64,000 bases of DNA from Aeromicrobium phragmitis (lineage in GTDB: Bacteria > Actinomycetota > Actinomycetes > Propionibacteriales > Nocardioidaceae): contig NZ_RDBF01000012.1 in NCBI RefSeq assembly GCF_003674095.1, positions 62,001 to 126,000 of the forward strand, written 5' to 3'. Below are positions 27,026-37,822 of this stretch, in pieces. The stretch's first letter is position 1. The number at the start of each line of letters is the position of its first letter. Under the pieces are notes generated by a model that worked only from the letters and a program-made list of their open reading frames with translations, made no database searches and was not told where the DNA came from. A program made the position numbers and the translations under genes.

Positions 27026-27921
27026 CGATGTCCTCCTGGAACCGTCATGGCCGTCAGCTGGGCGAAGGCGTCCTCGAGTGAGGCGCCGGCGATGCGGAGC
27101 CGACGGAAATCGACGCCCTCGGTCACGAGCCGTCGCACGAGCGCGTCGGCGTCGGGCGTGAGGAGGGTCGCCTCCTCGCCGTCGCGCTCGAGGCTCATGA
27201 CCTCCGGCAGTGCGCCGAGGCGTTCGTCCGTGCTCACGAGGCTCACGCGGTCGACGTCCACGCGGTCGATGACCGCGCGGGTGGTGTCGTCGACGAGCAC
27301 CCGCCCGTGGTCGATGACCACGACGCGTTCGGCGAGACGCTGGATCTCCTCCAGATAGTGGCTCGTCACGAGGACGGTGCCGCCGTCGGCCTGATAGGCC
27401 TCGATGGCGTTCCACAACGTGTGCCGGGCGTCCAGATCGAGCCCGGTCGTCGGCTCATCGAGCAGAACGAGGGCCGGCCGGCCCAGCATGGCGAGCGCGA
27501 CCGCGAGCCGGCGCTGCTGCCCGCCGGACAGCGCGCCGCATTGCCGGCCGACGAGGTCGGTGAGGCCGAAGCGCGCGAGCAACTCGTCGGCGTCCGCCGG
27601 GTCGGGGTAGTGCTTCGAGACGAACTGCACGACTTCCCTGACCTTGAGCGTCTCGGGCAGCCCGGTCTGCTGCGGTGTGGTGCCGAGGGCGACCCTCGTC
27701 GCCGGATCGCGCGGATCGCCGCCGAGCACCCGCACCGCCCCGCTCGTCGGACGGCGCAGTCCGGTGAGCAGCGAGATCAGGGTCGACTTGCCCGCGCCGT
27801 TCGGGCCGAGGAGCCCGACCAGTTCGCCGCGGACGACGGTGAGACTCACATCCTCGAGGGCGAGGTTGTCGCCGAAGGTCTTGGTGGCGTGGTCGACCTC
27901 GACCACGGGTGGACTGGTCAT
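27022..27921 (-). CDS. ABC transporter ATP-binding protein (DrrA/CcmA type)
   Basis: 299 residues. Walker A GPNGAGKST, Q-loop TTPQQTG, signature LSGGQQRRLAVALAML, Walker B ALVLLDEPTTGLD, H-loop VTSHYLEE. A ~70-residue C-terminal extension follows, as in DrrA-type exporters. AGGAGA RBS and ATGA overlap with the upstream regulator gene. It energises the permease encoded next. Confidence 0.92.
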   Translation of the reverse strand: MTSPPVVEVDHATKTFGDNLALEDVSLTVVRGELVGLLGPNGAGKSTLISLLTGLRRPTSGAVRVLGGDPRDPATRVALGTTPQQTGLPETLKVREVVQFVSKHYPDPADADELLARFGLTDLVGRQCGALSGGQQRRLAVALAMLGRPALVLLDEPTTGLDLDARHTLWNAIEAYQADGGTVLVTSHYLEEIQRLAERVVVIDHGRVLVDDTTRAVIDRVDVDRVSLVSTDERLGALPEVMSLERDGEEATLLTPDADALVRRLVTEGVDFRRLRIAGASLEDAFAQLTAMTVPGGHR

Positions 27922-28229
27922 GCGGGTTCTCCTGACGGGTCGATGAGGGACCGGATCTGGGCGGTGTACCGCTCGAACGCGGCGAGTCCGGCAGGGGTGA
28001 GGGCCACATAGGTGACGGGGCTGCGGCCCTCGATCGTCTTGGTCTGCGTCACGTAGCCGGCATCCTCGAGCTTGCGTAGATGGGTCGAGAGGTTGCCCGC
28101 GGTCATGTCGAGCAGCTTCTGCAGCCGGGGAAACGTGATGCTCGCGCGGTTCGGCATCGCCGACAGCGTCGCCACGACGCGGAGCCGAGCCTGGGCGTGG
28201 ATCACGGGGTCGAGTTCGCCGTCGTTCAT
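27918..28229 (-). CDS. winged-helix transcriptional regulator (HTH_34/MarR-like)
   Basis: 103 residues. Helices HAQARLRVVATLSAMP, then TFPRLQKLLDMTAGNLSTHLRKLEDAGYVTQTKTIEGRSPVTYVALTPAGLAAFERY form a compact winged helix without a sensor domain. Such regulators commonly repress the exporter operon they belong to. It sits between a membrane-protein gene and the ABC ATPase, with ATGA overlaps on both sides. The two TTTGT-N3-ACAAA palindromes at the operon promoter are its likely operators (inference). Confidence 0.88.
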   Translation of the reverse strand: MNDGELDPVIHAQARLRVVATLSAMPNRASITFPRLQKLLDMTAGNLSTHLRKLEDAGYVTQTKTIEGRSPVTYVALTPAGLAAFERYTAQIRSLIDPSGEPA

Positions 28230-28843
28230 CGGCGCCGCCGGTCCAGGTGATCCAGGAGCGCCCCGGCCAGGAAACCGCCACCGCCCAGGACCGCCATCAC
28301 GAGGTAGAGATACGGCGGCCCGACGACCGAGGCGATCGACACCGTGACGGCGATCCAGATGCCGAGCCAGAACTGCCGCCGATCGCCCCAAGCCGCACCG
28401 CTGCCCATGAAGAGGCACGCCACGACGAGACAGGGGAGGGCGTTCGCGATGATCCCGACGCCGGGGCCCTCCAGGCCCTCGCTGAACATCGCGCCGAAGA
28501 TGAAGAACGTCGAGATGAAAGCGACCGGCCAGGCGGCACCGAGTCGCGCGTTCATCCTGCCGGCCGCTCCGCCGAGACCTTTGGCCCGGCCCTCGGAGTG
28601 GACGATCGTCACGACGATGGCGGCCACGATCAGCCCGCCGAACACGGCGGAGCCGACGTTGCCGGGCATCCCCTCGCGATCGGCATCGAGGAACATCGCG
28701 ACGTATCCGATGCCCCAGGCGATGCCCCACGCGCCGTACAGAATCCGGTCGTCGACCGTGAGGCGCTCGCGCACCTCGCGACGCTGTGCGTCGATGATCG
28801 CCCAGCTCTCCTCCGGGGTCGGAGTGCGCTCGTCGTCACCCAT
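28226..28843 (-). CDS. conserved membrane protein of ABC exporter operon
   Basis: 205 residues: a soluble N-terminus (TPEESWAIIDAQRREVRERL), then about six membrane helices and a basic end HLDRRRR. Proteins with the same N-terminal EExxAIIDxQR pattern often precede a small winged-helix regulator and ABC-2 transporter in actinobacteria, but no function is established. First gene of the operon, with a GAGGAGA RBS. Confidence 0.75.
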   Translation of the reverse strand: MGDDERTPTPEESWAIIDAQRREVRERLTVDDRILYGAWGIAWGIGYVAMFLDADREGMPGNVGSAVFGGLIVAAIVVTIVHSEGRAKGLGGAAGRMNARLGAAWPVAFISTFFIFGAMFSEGLEGPGVGIIANALPCLVVACLFMGSGAAWGDRRQFWLGIWIAVTVSIASVVGPPYLYLVMAVLGGGGFLAGALLDHLDRRRR

Positions 28844-28868
28844 CACGTCTCCTCGATCAGCAAACAAC

Positions 28869-28899
28869 TTTGTTCTACAAAACGAGTTTGTGGCACAAA
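28869..28899. promoter_or_regulatory. twin palindromic operators TTTGT-N3-ACAAA
   Basis: TTTGTTCTACAAA (28869-28881) and TTTGTGGCACAAA (28887-28899) have centres 18 bp apart. The second overlaps the predicted -10 of the leftward ABC operon, as expected for repression by a dimeric winged-helix protein. Confidence 0.65.
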
Positions 28900-28914
28900 G
28901 TGCAAGAATGTCAA
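28885..28914 (-). promoter_or_regulatory. promoter of the ABC exporter operon
   Basis: On the minus strand a consensus -35 TTGACA (28909-28914) is followed after 18 nt by CAAACT (28885-28890) as a possible -10. The palindrome at 28887-28899 covers the -10 and part of the spacer. Confidence 0.5.
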
Positions 28915-28938
28915 AGTTGAGCGGAATGGACTCAACTT
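28914..28938. promoter_or_regulatory. HAIR-like element (HspR operator) before clpB
   Basis: AAGTTGAG, 9 nt, CTCAACTT: a perfect 8-bp inverted repeat. It contains TTGAG-N9-CTCAA, the core of the HspR-associated HAIR consensus CTTGAGT-N7-ACTCAAG. It lies 50 nt upstream of clpB, a known HspR target in Streptomyces and mycobacteria. Confidence 0.75.
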
Positions 28939-28987
28939 CGTCATCGTTGTATCGGGTGCAGACCTTCATCACCAGGGGAGTCAGTAC

Positions 28988-31582
<2,595 letters not shown>

Positions 31583-31965
31583 GTGGTCGAGTAGCCGCGA
31601 GGGACGAGCGGCGTATCGAGACCACGTGACGCAAGCGTGGTCTCGATACGTCGGTCGCTGAGCGACCTCCTACTCGACCACCGAGGAAGTCTGTGGGCTG
31701 CCCATTGGTGGTCGAGTACTGAGGGCGAGGGAGTGTCCTTGTAGCTGGTCGAGTAGCGGCGAGGGACGAGCGGCGTCTCGAGACCGCGTGTGACGTGACG
31801 TGGTCTCGATACGGGCTCCGCAAGCTCCGCCCTACTCGACCACCTATGGGGAGCGGACTCGACCACCGGGATGTTGGTGGTCGAGTAGCGGCGAGGGACG
31901 AGCCGCGTATCGAGACCACGGGTCGGTCGCTGAGCGACCTCCTACTCGACCACCTATGGCGGAGC
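31583..31965. repeat. cluster of alternating inverted repeats (family A)
   Basis: Same family as at 9.1-9.5 kb: copies of GGTGGTCGAGTAG...CGTATCGAGACCA alternate with TGGTCTCGATACG...CTACTCGACCACC, about five copies in all, separated by short spacers. They fill the gap between clpB and the next gene; no coding function is supported for the spurious frames across it. Confidence 0.85.
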
Positions 31966-32008
31966 GGCCACCTACGGGGTTTCTTGGTGCGTCTGCTTCG
32001 ATAGGGGC

Positions 32009-33007
32009 ATGGCTGCGCCACGTCCTCGGTCCGTCACGCTCGCGTGTCTGTATGCGGGGCTCGGCGCGGCGTTCCTGTTCACATCGCTGCTCAGCGCGCT
32101 GTGGGACTGGGGATCGATCGCCCTGCAAGATCAGATCGCCGCGGTCATCGAGGAGCCGCCCCTGGCCGGGTTCGATCTCGACGTCCAGACCGTGCTCGAG
32201 GGCCTGCGGTGGGTGATGCTGGCCGGTGTCGTCGCCTCGATCGCGGGCATGGTGTTCGCCGTGTTCGCGTTCCGCGGCGACCGCGGATCGCAGATCGGCC
32301 TCACCGTGCTGTGCAGCATCGCGGCGCTGACGTTCCTGGGTCTGGGGCTCGTGGGTCTGCTGCCCGCGATGGTCGCCGTCGCGTGCATCGCGCTGCTGTG
32401 GAATGCCGAGGCTCGGCGATTCTTCTCCGGTGAGGAACAACCGCTCGAGCTGGGGGCCGCGCCCGCGGTCCGGCAACAGCCCTCGCGGCCGGCCCAGTCG
32501 ACGCCCCCGGCAGCTCCGACATCCGGTGCGCCGGCGCCGCAGCCGCCGCGTCAGCTACCGCCCTATCTGCCGCCCAGGCGGCCCACCTCGGTGACGTTGT
32601 CCTTGGTGCTCACCGGGATCGGCGCGGCGCTGGTCGCCGGCTTCGGTGTCCTGGCGCTGCTCGTCGTCACCCTCGGCCGAGCGGAGTACGAACGTACGCT
32701 CAACGAGCAGGGACTGATGCAGGACGTCCTCCGTTCGAGCGGGATCAGCGCCGACGACGCGATCGCCATCATCACCTGGTCCGCCGCGGCGTGGGTCGTG
32801 CTCGCCCTCGTGGCCCTGGCCGTCACGCTGTGGGCCGCGACGCGCCGGTCTCCGGCGGCGCGCAAGGCGCTCTTCGCGATGTCCGTGGTGACGCTCGTCG
32901 TCTCGGTGCTGTTCTTCCCGCTCGGCCTGCTGTGGACTGCCGCTGCGGTGGTCGTGCTCGTGCAGGTGAGCAAGCCCGACGCCAAGGCGTGGTTCAGCAG
33001 CTCGTAA
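32009..33007 (+). CDS. membrane protein with internal duplication
   Basis: 332 residues. Two homologous halves start RPRSVTLACLYAGLGAAF and RPTSVTLSLVLTGIGAAL, each with about four membrane helices and ending NAEARRFFS and DAKAWFSSS respectively. A Pro/Ala/Gln-rich cytoplasmic linker (about 150-195) joins them. No family with known function is recognised. AGGGG lies directly before the ATG. Confidence 0.75.
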   Translation: MAAPRPRSVTLACLYAGLGAAFLFTSLLSALWDWGSIALQDQIAAVIEEPPLAGFDLDVQTVLEGLRWVMLAGVVASIAGMVFAVFAFRGDRGSQIGLTVLCSIAALTFLGLGLVGLLPAMVAVACIALLWNAEARRFFSGEEQPLELGAAPAVRQQPSRPAQSTPPAAPTSGAPAPQPPRQLPPYLPPRRPTSVTLSLVLTGIGAALVAGFGVLALLVVTLGRAEYERTLNEQGLMQDVLRSSGISADDAIAIITWSAAAWVVLALVALAVTLWAATRRSPAARKALFAMSVVTLVVSVLFFPLGLLWTAAAVVVLVQVSKPDAKAWFSSS

Positions 33008-33055
33008 CCCAGGTCACAGCCCGCCGCCCGCCCTGAAGATCCGAGGAGGGCGGAC

Positions 33056-33061
33056 TAGGGT
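33056..33061 (+). promoter_or_regulatory. -10 element before ndh
   Basis: TAGGGT, 7 nt before the ndh ATG; TTGGAGG in the same interval could also serve as RBS if transcription starts further upstream. Confidence 0.45.
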
Positions 33062-33068
33062 TGGAGGC

Positions 33069-34469
33069 ATGACGGGTCCGGTATCTACGAAGCGTCCTCA
33101 CGTCGTCGTCGTCGGAGGAGGATTCGGCGGACTGGCGGCCGTTCGCAAGCTCAAGAACGCCGACGTCGACATCACCCTCATCGATCGGCACACGTACAAC
33201 ACGTTCCAGCCGCTGCTCTACCAGGTCGCCACGGCGAGCCTGAATCCCGGCGACATCACCTGGTTCCTGCGGGCCGTGCGTGCCAAGCAGGACAACGTGC
33301 GGTTCGTGAAGGGCACCGTCGTCGCCATGGACCACGACGAGCAGTCGGTACTGCTGGACGGCAACATCACCGTCCGCTACGACTACCTCGTCGTCGGCGT
33401 GGGTGTCACGGCCAACTTCTTCGGGATCGAGGGCGCCGCCGAGTACTCCATGCCGCTGTACCGGCGCTCGCAGGCGCTCGCGCTGCGTGACCGCATCTTC
33501 GCCAATCTCGAGGACGCCGCCATCAACGGCCAGAACCGCGACCTGCGCGTCGTCGTGGTCGGCGGCGGCGCCACCGGGGTGGAGATGGCCGGGGCGCTCG
33601 CCGAGATGCGCAACCTCGATCTGCCCACGACGTACCCCGAACTCGACCGCGACCGCGTGCACATCACGCTCGTCGAGATGGCCCCGCACGTGCTCGGCCC
33701 GTTCGACCCGCGCCTGCGCGAGTACGCCCGCAAGGCACTCGAGAAGCGCGAGATCGACCTGCGTCTCGGGACGGCGGTCAAGGAGGTCCGGCCTGACGGC
33801 GTGCTGGTCGAGAGCAACGGCACCGAGGAGTTTCTGGCGGCCGGCATCGTCGTGTGGGCGTCCGGCGTGACCGCGCACTCGATGGTCGGCGAATGGGGCC
33901 TGCCGCAGGGCCGCGGCGGCCGCGTCGAGGTCGACGATCATCAGCGCGTCCGGGGGTTCCGCAACGTGTTCGCCATCGGCGACATCTCGGTGAACCCCGA
34001 TACGCCGTTGCCTCAGCTCGCCCAGCCGGCGCTGCAGGGCGGCAAGTACGTCGCGGGCGTCATCAAGAACGAAGTCGATGGCAAGCCCGATCCCAAGCCG
34101 TTCAAGTACCGCGACAAGGGCACGATGGCCACGATCGGCCGGGCCTCGGCCATCGCCGAGGTCAAGGGACTGCCCAAACTCAAGGGCTTCCTCGCCTGGG
34201 CGATCTGGGTCGCGGTCCACATCGCGTCGCTGCTGGACAACCGCAACCGCTTCGCGACGATGACCAACCTCAGCATCAAGTTCCTGCTGTGGCGCAGCCA
34301 CAGTGCGATCGTGGGTGAGACGCCGTACGTCATCGCGCACGAGCCGAAGGTCCTCGATGCCGACGCGTCGCGCGGTGCGAAGAAGGCGGCCAAGCGCAGC
34401 GCGACCAAGAAGGCCGCGAAGAGCGCGGCGAAGAAGGCGTCCTCTGACGAGCGGCCCGATCCCCGATAG
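33069..34469 (+). CDS. ndh: type II NADH:quinone oxidoreductase with Lys/Ala-rich tail
   Basis: 466 residues. FAD site VVVVGGGFGGLAAVRKLK at the N-terminus, quinone-site region NTFQPLLYQVATASL, NAD site VVVVGGGATGVEMAGALAE (about 160), second FAD motif FRNVFAIGDIS, and the C-terminal membrane-association region (AIWVAVHIASLLDNRNRF). It oxidises NADH and reduces menaquinone without pumping protons. The last ~40 residues are a Lys/Ala-rich tail (KKAAKRSATKKAAKSAAKKAS) of histone-H1-like composition, unusual for NDH-2. Confidence 0.93.
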   Translation: MTGPVSTKRPHVVVVGGGFGGLAAVRKLKNADVDITLIDRHTYNTFQPLLYQVATASLNPGDITWFLRAVRAKQDNVRFVKGTVVAMDHDEQSVLLDGNITVRYDYLVVGVGVTANFFGIEGAAEYSMPLYRRSQALALRDRIFANLEDAAINGQNRDLRVVVVGGGATGVEMAGALAEMRNLDLPTTYPELDRDRVHITLVEMAPHVLGPFDPRLREYARKALEKREIDLRLGTAVKEVRPDGVLVESNGTEEFLAAGIVVWASGVTAHSMVGEWGLPQGRGGRVEVDDHQRVRGFRNVFAIGDISVNPDTPLPQLAQPALQGGKYVAGVIKNEVDGKPDPKPFKYRDKGTMATIGRASAIAEVKGLPKLKGFLAWAIWVAVHIASLLDNRNRFATMTNLSIKFLLWRSHSAIVGETPYVIAHEPKVLDADASRGAKKAAKRSATKKAAKSAAKKASSDERPDPR

Positions 34470-34472
34470 CGT
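34467..34472 (+). promoter_or_regulatory. -10 element of leaderless cupin/moeA promoter
   Basis: TAGCGT, exactly 6 nt before the ATG at 34479. Confidence 0.5.
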
Positions 34473-34478
34473 CGGGTC

Positions 34479-34811
34479 ATGGACTCGATCTCCGTCGAAG
34501 AACTCGCCGACGAGCATCTCGCGCAGGCCCGCGCTGCGGACAGCGGCCGTAGCGCTCAGGCGTTGCACCCGGGCCGCCAGTATCTGATGCGTCAGACGCT
34601 CATCGCGCTGCGCGAGGGAGCGGGGATGAACGAGCACCTGGCTCCGGCCGAGGCGACGCTGCTCGTGCTTCGCGGCCGGGTGAGCGTCTCCACCCGGAAC
34701 GAGCGGTGGGAGGGCGGCGCGCAGGAACTGCTGGTGCTGCCCGACGACCGACACGACCTCCAGGCCCACGAGGACTCCGTGGTGCTCCTGACGACGCTCG
34801 CCGGGCGGTGA
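34479..34811 (+). CDS. small cupin-domain protein
   Basis: 110 residues, a single-domain cupin. Motif 1 is degenerate (MNEHLAPAEATLLVLRGRVSV) and motif 2 reads LPDDRHDLQAHEDSVVLLT. The metal-binding His set is incomplete, so catalytic activity is uncertain; a ligand-binding role is possible. The stop overlaps the GTG of moeA, placing it at the head of the molybdenum-cofactor operon. Confidence 0.75.
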   Translation: MDSISVEELADEHLAQARAADSGRSAQALHPGRQYLMRQTLIALREGAGMNEHLAPAEATLLVLRGRVSVSTRNERWEGGAQELLVLPDDRHDLQAHEDSVVLLTTLAGR

Positions 34812-36001
34812 CCCTGCGCACCGTCGCCGAGCATCGGGAGCGCGTCCTCGCGGTGTTGCCGACGCGGCACCGAACCCGGCGCGTGCCGCTGGAGCAGGCT
34901 CACGGGCTGGTGCTCGCCGCACCGGCGACCGCTCAGGAGGCCGTCCCGCGCTTCGACAACGCGGCCATGGACGGATACGCCGTGCGCCACGCCGATCTGC
35001 GCGTGGGTGGCGTTCTGACCGTCGTGGGTGAGGTGCGAGCGGGTGTCGCGCCCGCATTCGAGGTCGCTGCGGGGCAGGCTGCCCGCATCATGACGGGCGC
35101 GTTCCTGCCCGAGGGCGCCGACACCGTCGTGCCGTTCGAACTCACCGACGACGGCCGCGACCAGGTACGGATCGACGACGTCCCCGACCTCGGACGGCAC
35201 ATCCGCCGGGCCGCCGAGGACGTCGAGGTGGGCGATCTCGTGGCCGAGTCCGGTGTCGTCGTGGATGCCTTGACGCTGGCGGCGCTCGCCGCGACCGGGG
35301 TGGCCGACGTTCTCGTGGTCGAGCGACCTCGGGTCGCGGTCATTTCGACCGGCAGCGAGCTGTGTCCGCCGGGCGCCCCGTTGGGCGCGGGGCAGATCCC
35401 CGAATCGAACTCGTTGATGATCGCCGGCCTGGTGGAGGAGGCGGGAGCCGACGTCGTGTCGCGGACGAGCGTGCCGGACGACCCGTGGGCCGTCGAGACC
35501 GCTGTTCGTGCCGCCGAGGAGGCGGAGGCCGACCTCGTCGTGCTCTCGGGCGGGGTCAGCGCCGGGGACTACGACGTGGTGCGCCTGTCGTTGGCCGACC
35601 GTCTCGAGTTCGTCGGCGTGGCGATGTCACCGGGCAGGCCGCAAGGGGTGGGTCTGCTCGGCGATCTCCCCGTCGTGGCCGTCCCGGGAAACCCCGTGGC
35701 AGCGGCGGTCAGCGTGGAGGTGTTCGTGCGTCCTGCCGTGCTGACGCTCGCCGGTCGCCGGGAGACCACCCGGCCGGTGATGAGCGCGCTGGCCTCGCAG
35801 GGCTGGACCTCCAAAGGCGACCGCGAGCAGTACACCGCGGTCAGGCTCGAGCTGTCCGAGAACGGGGCGTGGGCCCACCCGCTCGCCCCTGGGTCTCACC
35901 GGGCCGGGTCCCTCGCGGCGGTCGAAGGGTGGGCGGTCGTCCCGCTCGGGACGTCCGCCGTGCGGCGCGGCGATCGGGTGGACGTCCTGGTGGTCCGATG
36001 A
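34808..36001 (+). CDS. moeA: molybdopterin molybdotransferase MoeA
   Basis: 397 residues, full length. It inserts molybdate into adenylyl-molybdopterin. Signatures: FDNAAMDGYAVRH, MTGAFLPEGADTVVPFE, PRVAVISTGSEL, SGGVSAGDYDVV and VPGNPVAAAVS, followed by the C-terminal MoeA domain IV. The GTG start overlaps the cupin stop codon, and the stop overlaps mobA (ATGA), so the genes are coupled. Confidence 0.94.
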   Translation: MTLRTVAEHRERVLAVLPTRHRTRRVPLEQAHGLVLAAPATAQEAVPRFDNAAMDGYAVRHADLRVGGVLTVVGEVRAGVAPAFEVAAGQAARIMTGAFLPEGADTVVPFELTDDGRDQVRIDDVPDLGRHIRRAAEDVEVGDLVAESGVVVDALTLAALAATGVADVLVVERPRVAVISTGSELCPPGAPLGAGQIPESNSLMIAGLVEEAGADVVSRTSVPDDPWAVETAVRAAEEAEADLVVLSGGVSAGDYDVVRLSLADRLEFVGVAMSPGRPQGVGLLGDLPVVAVPGNPVAAAVSVEVFVRPAVLTLAGRRETTRPVMSALASQGWTSKGDREQYTAVRLELSENGAWAHPLAPGSHRAGSLAAVEGWAVVPLGTSAVRRGDRVDVLVVR

Positions 36002-36567
36002 CGACCCTCGACGCCGTCGTGCTGGCCGGCGGCCGGGCTCGCCGGCTCGGCGGCCGTTCCAAGCCCTTGCTGGAGATCGGGGGCCGCACACTGCTCGATC
36101 GCATCGTCGACGGCGCCCGGGTCGCCGGCTGCGGACGAATCGTGGTGGTCGGGCCGTCAGAACTCGACCGGGACGGCGTGACCCTCGTCCGTGAAGACCC
36201 GCCGTTCGGTGGTCCCGTTGCGGCCCTCGCCGCCGCGCTGCCGCTCGTCTCCGCCGCCGACGTGCTGGTGCTCGCCGTCGACCTGGTGCACGGCGACGCG
36301 GTCGTGCGGCAGTTGGCGGAGGTGCCCACGACGGGAGACGGCACGTGTCTCGTCGACGGTTCCGGGGCCCGACAGTGGCTCGCTGCTCGCTACCGGACCA
36401 CTTCGTTACGCGCGGCGCTCGCTGCGCTCCCCGAAGTCCGCGACGCGGCGCTCCACCGGGCGCTCGTCCCCCTGAACATCACCGAGCTCGCCGTTGCTGA
36501 TGAGCTGGTACACGACATCGACACCCCTGAGGACCTGGAGGAACCATGGCGACCGACGACGTCCTGA
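35998..36567 (+). CDS. mobA: molybdenum cofactor guanylyltransferase-like (MobA)
   Basis: 189 residues. GTP-binding N-terminus AVVLAGGRARRLGGRSKPLLEIGG, then DPPFGGPVAALAAAL, and the metal-binding Asp in LVLAVDLVHGD where Mg-NTP transferases often have DMP. It transfers GMP to molybdopterin to form the guanine dinucleotide cofactor. Its position between moeA and DUF6457 supports this role over other nucleotidyltransferases. Confidence 0.88.
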   Translation: MTTLDAVVLAGGRARRLGGRSKPLLEIGGRTLLDRIVDGARVAGCGRIVVVGPSELDRDGVTLVREDPPFGGPVAALAAALPLVSAADVLVLAVDLVHGDAVVRQLAEVPTTGDGTCLVDGSGARQWLAARYRTTSLRAALAALPEVRDAALHRALVPLNITELAVADELVHDIDTPEDLEEPWRPTTS

Positions 36568-36800
36568 CCGAGTGGACCGAGCACCTGGCGACCCGTTTCG
36601 GGCTCGATCCGCGGCTGGTTCCGGTGGAGGAGGTGCTCGACATGGCCGCCGACGTGGCGCACGGCGTTGTGCGTCCGGCTGCGCCGTTGAGCGCGTTCGT
36701 CGCGGGGCTGGTCGCCGGCCGGTCCGGCGGCACGCCGCAGGACATCGCCGACGCGGTCGCCGCCGTCGTGCGGGAGGTCGACGCCTGGACGCCCTCCTGA
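36546..36800 (+). CDS. DUF6457 protein of molybdopterin cluster
   Basis: 84 residues, all helical: LTEWTEHLATRFGLDP, VLDMAADVAHGVVRPAAPLSAFVAGL, DIADAVAAVVREVD. This small family is usually found next to or fused with mobA in actinobacteria; its role is unknown. It overlaps the end of mobA by 22 nt behind a GAGGAACC RBS. Confidence 0.8.
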   Translation: MATDDVLTEWTEHLATRFGLDPRLVPVEEVLDMAADVAHGVVRPAAPLSAFVAGLVAGRSGGTPQDIADAVAAVVREVDAWTPS

Positions 36801-36803
36801 CGC

Positions 36804-37772
36804 TCAGCGCCTCGCGAATCTCCTGAGCAGCTCGGCCATCGTGAGCACGCCGAACCCGGTGGCGTGCGCATCGGCGCCGCTGCCCCGGACCGCCGGTCCG
36901 GCGATGTCGAGGTGCACCCAGGGCACGTCGGTGGGGACGAACTCGCCGAGGAAGAGCGCAGCGGTCAGGGCCCGCCCGGTGTCCGTACCGGGGTGGTTGC
37001 GCAGGGTGGCTCCGGGGGCGGAGGAACGGAGCTGATCGCGGTACTGCGCCGCCCACGGCAGCGGCCACCAGCTCTCCTTGGCGTCCCGGCCGGCGCCCTC
37101 CACCTCGGCACGGAGGCCCGGGTCACGACCGATGATCGCGCCGATCTCCGGGCCGAGTGCGACGATCGATTGGTAGGTCAACGTGGCGATGTCGATGACG
37201 GCACGCGGGCGCCTGCGGCAGGCGTGAGCCAAGGCGTCGGCCATCATGATGCGCCCCTCAAAGTCGGTGTCCACGACCTCCACGCCGATGCCGGCGCAGG
37301 TCTCGACGACGTCACCTGGCCGAACCGCCGTGGGCCCCGGGAGGTTCTCGGCGATCGGCAGCACGGCGTGGACGTCGAGCCCAGGGCCGTCCGAGGCGGC
37401 GAAGGCCGACATCGCCGCCAGAACCGTGGCCGCCCCGGCCATGTCGGTGTGCATGCCGACCATCGCCGCGGTGCCCTTGAGCGACAGGCCGCCGCTGTCG
37501 AACGTGACGCCCTTGCCCACCAACGCGACGGAGCCTTCGGCTGGACCGTCCTCGGGACCCCACCACAGTTCGGCGAGTCGAGCCGGTTGTGCCGAACCGC
37601 TGCCGATCGCGAGCAGCCCACCCATGCGATGTTCACGGAGCCAGGCTTCGTCGCGGATCCGGACGTGGGCCCCGAGCTGCGCACCGATCTGCTGAATCCG
37701 CTCGGTGAAGACGATCGGCGTGAGTTGGTTGGCACGCGCATCGATGAGCTGGCGAGCGAGGGTGACGGACAC
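36804..37772 (-). CDS. short M17 leucyl aminopeptidase-like protein
   Basis: 322 residues, against about 500 for typical PepA: only the catalytic domain is present, and an in-frame stop just upstream rules out a longer N-terminus. Metal ligands appear kept: Lys-87 and Asp-92 in VGKGVTFDSGG, Asp-110 in MHTDMAGAA, Asp-170 and Glu-172 in DTDFEGR, with Arg-174. The canonical NTDAEGR is changed to DTDFEGR. It probably hydrolyses peptides with two metal ions, but loss of the hexamer-forming N-domain may alter assembly. GTG start; no neighbour suggests a pathway. Confidence 0.82.
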   Translation of the reverse strand: MSVTLARQLIDARANQLTPIVFTERIQQIGAQLGAHVRIRDEAWLREHRMGGLLAIGSGSAQPARLAELWWGPEDGPAEGSVALVGKGVTFDSGGLSLKGTAAMVGMHTDMAGAATVLAAMSAFAASDGPGLDVHAVLPIAENLPGPTAVRPGDVVETCAGIGVEVVDTDFEGRIMMADALAHACRRRPRAVIDIATLTYQSIVALGPEIGAIIGRDPGLRAEVEGAGRDAKESWWPLPWAAQYRDQLRSSAPGATLRNHPGTDTGRALTAALFLGEFVPTDVPWVHLDIAGPAVRGSGADAHATGFGVLTMAELLRRFARR

Positions 37773-37780
37773 GGCACCAC

Positions 37781-37798
37781 TGTGTCATAGGTGACACA
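37781..37798. promoter_or_regulatory. palindrome upstream of the M17 gene
   Basis: TGTGTCA-TAGG-TGACACA, 7-bp perfect arms, 9 nt before the GTG start of the peptidase. Possible operator; no regulator assigned. Confidence 0.4.
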
Positions 37799-37822
37799 CC
37801 ACCCTCGGCAAGGGTGAAGGGG

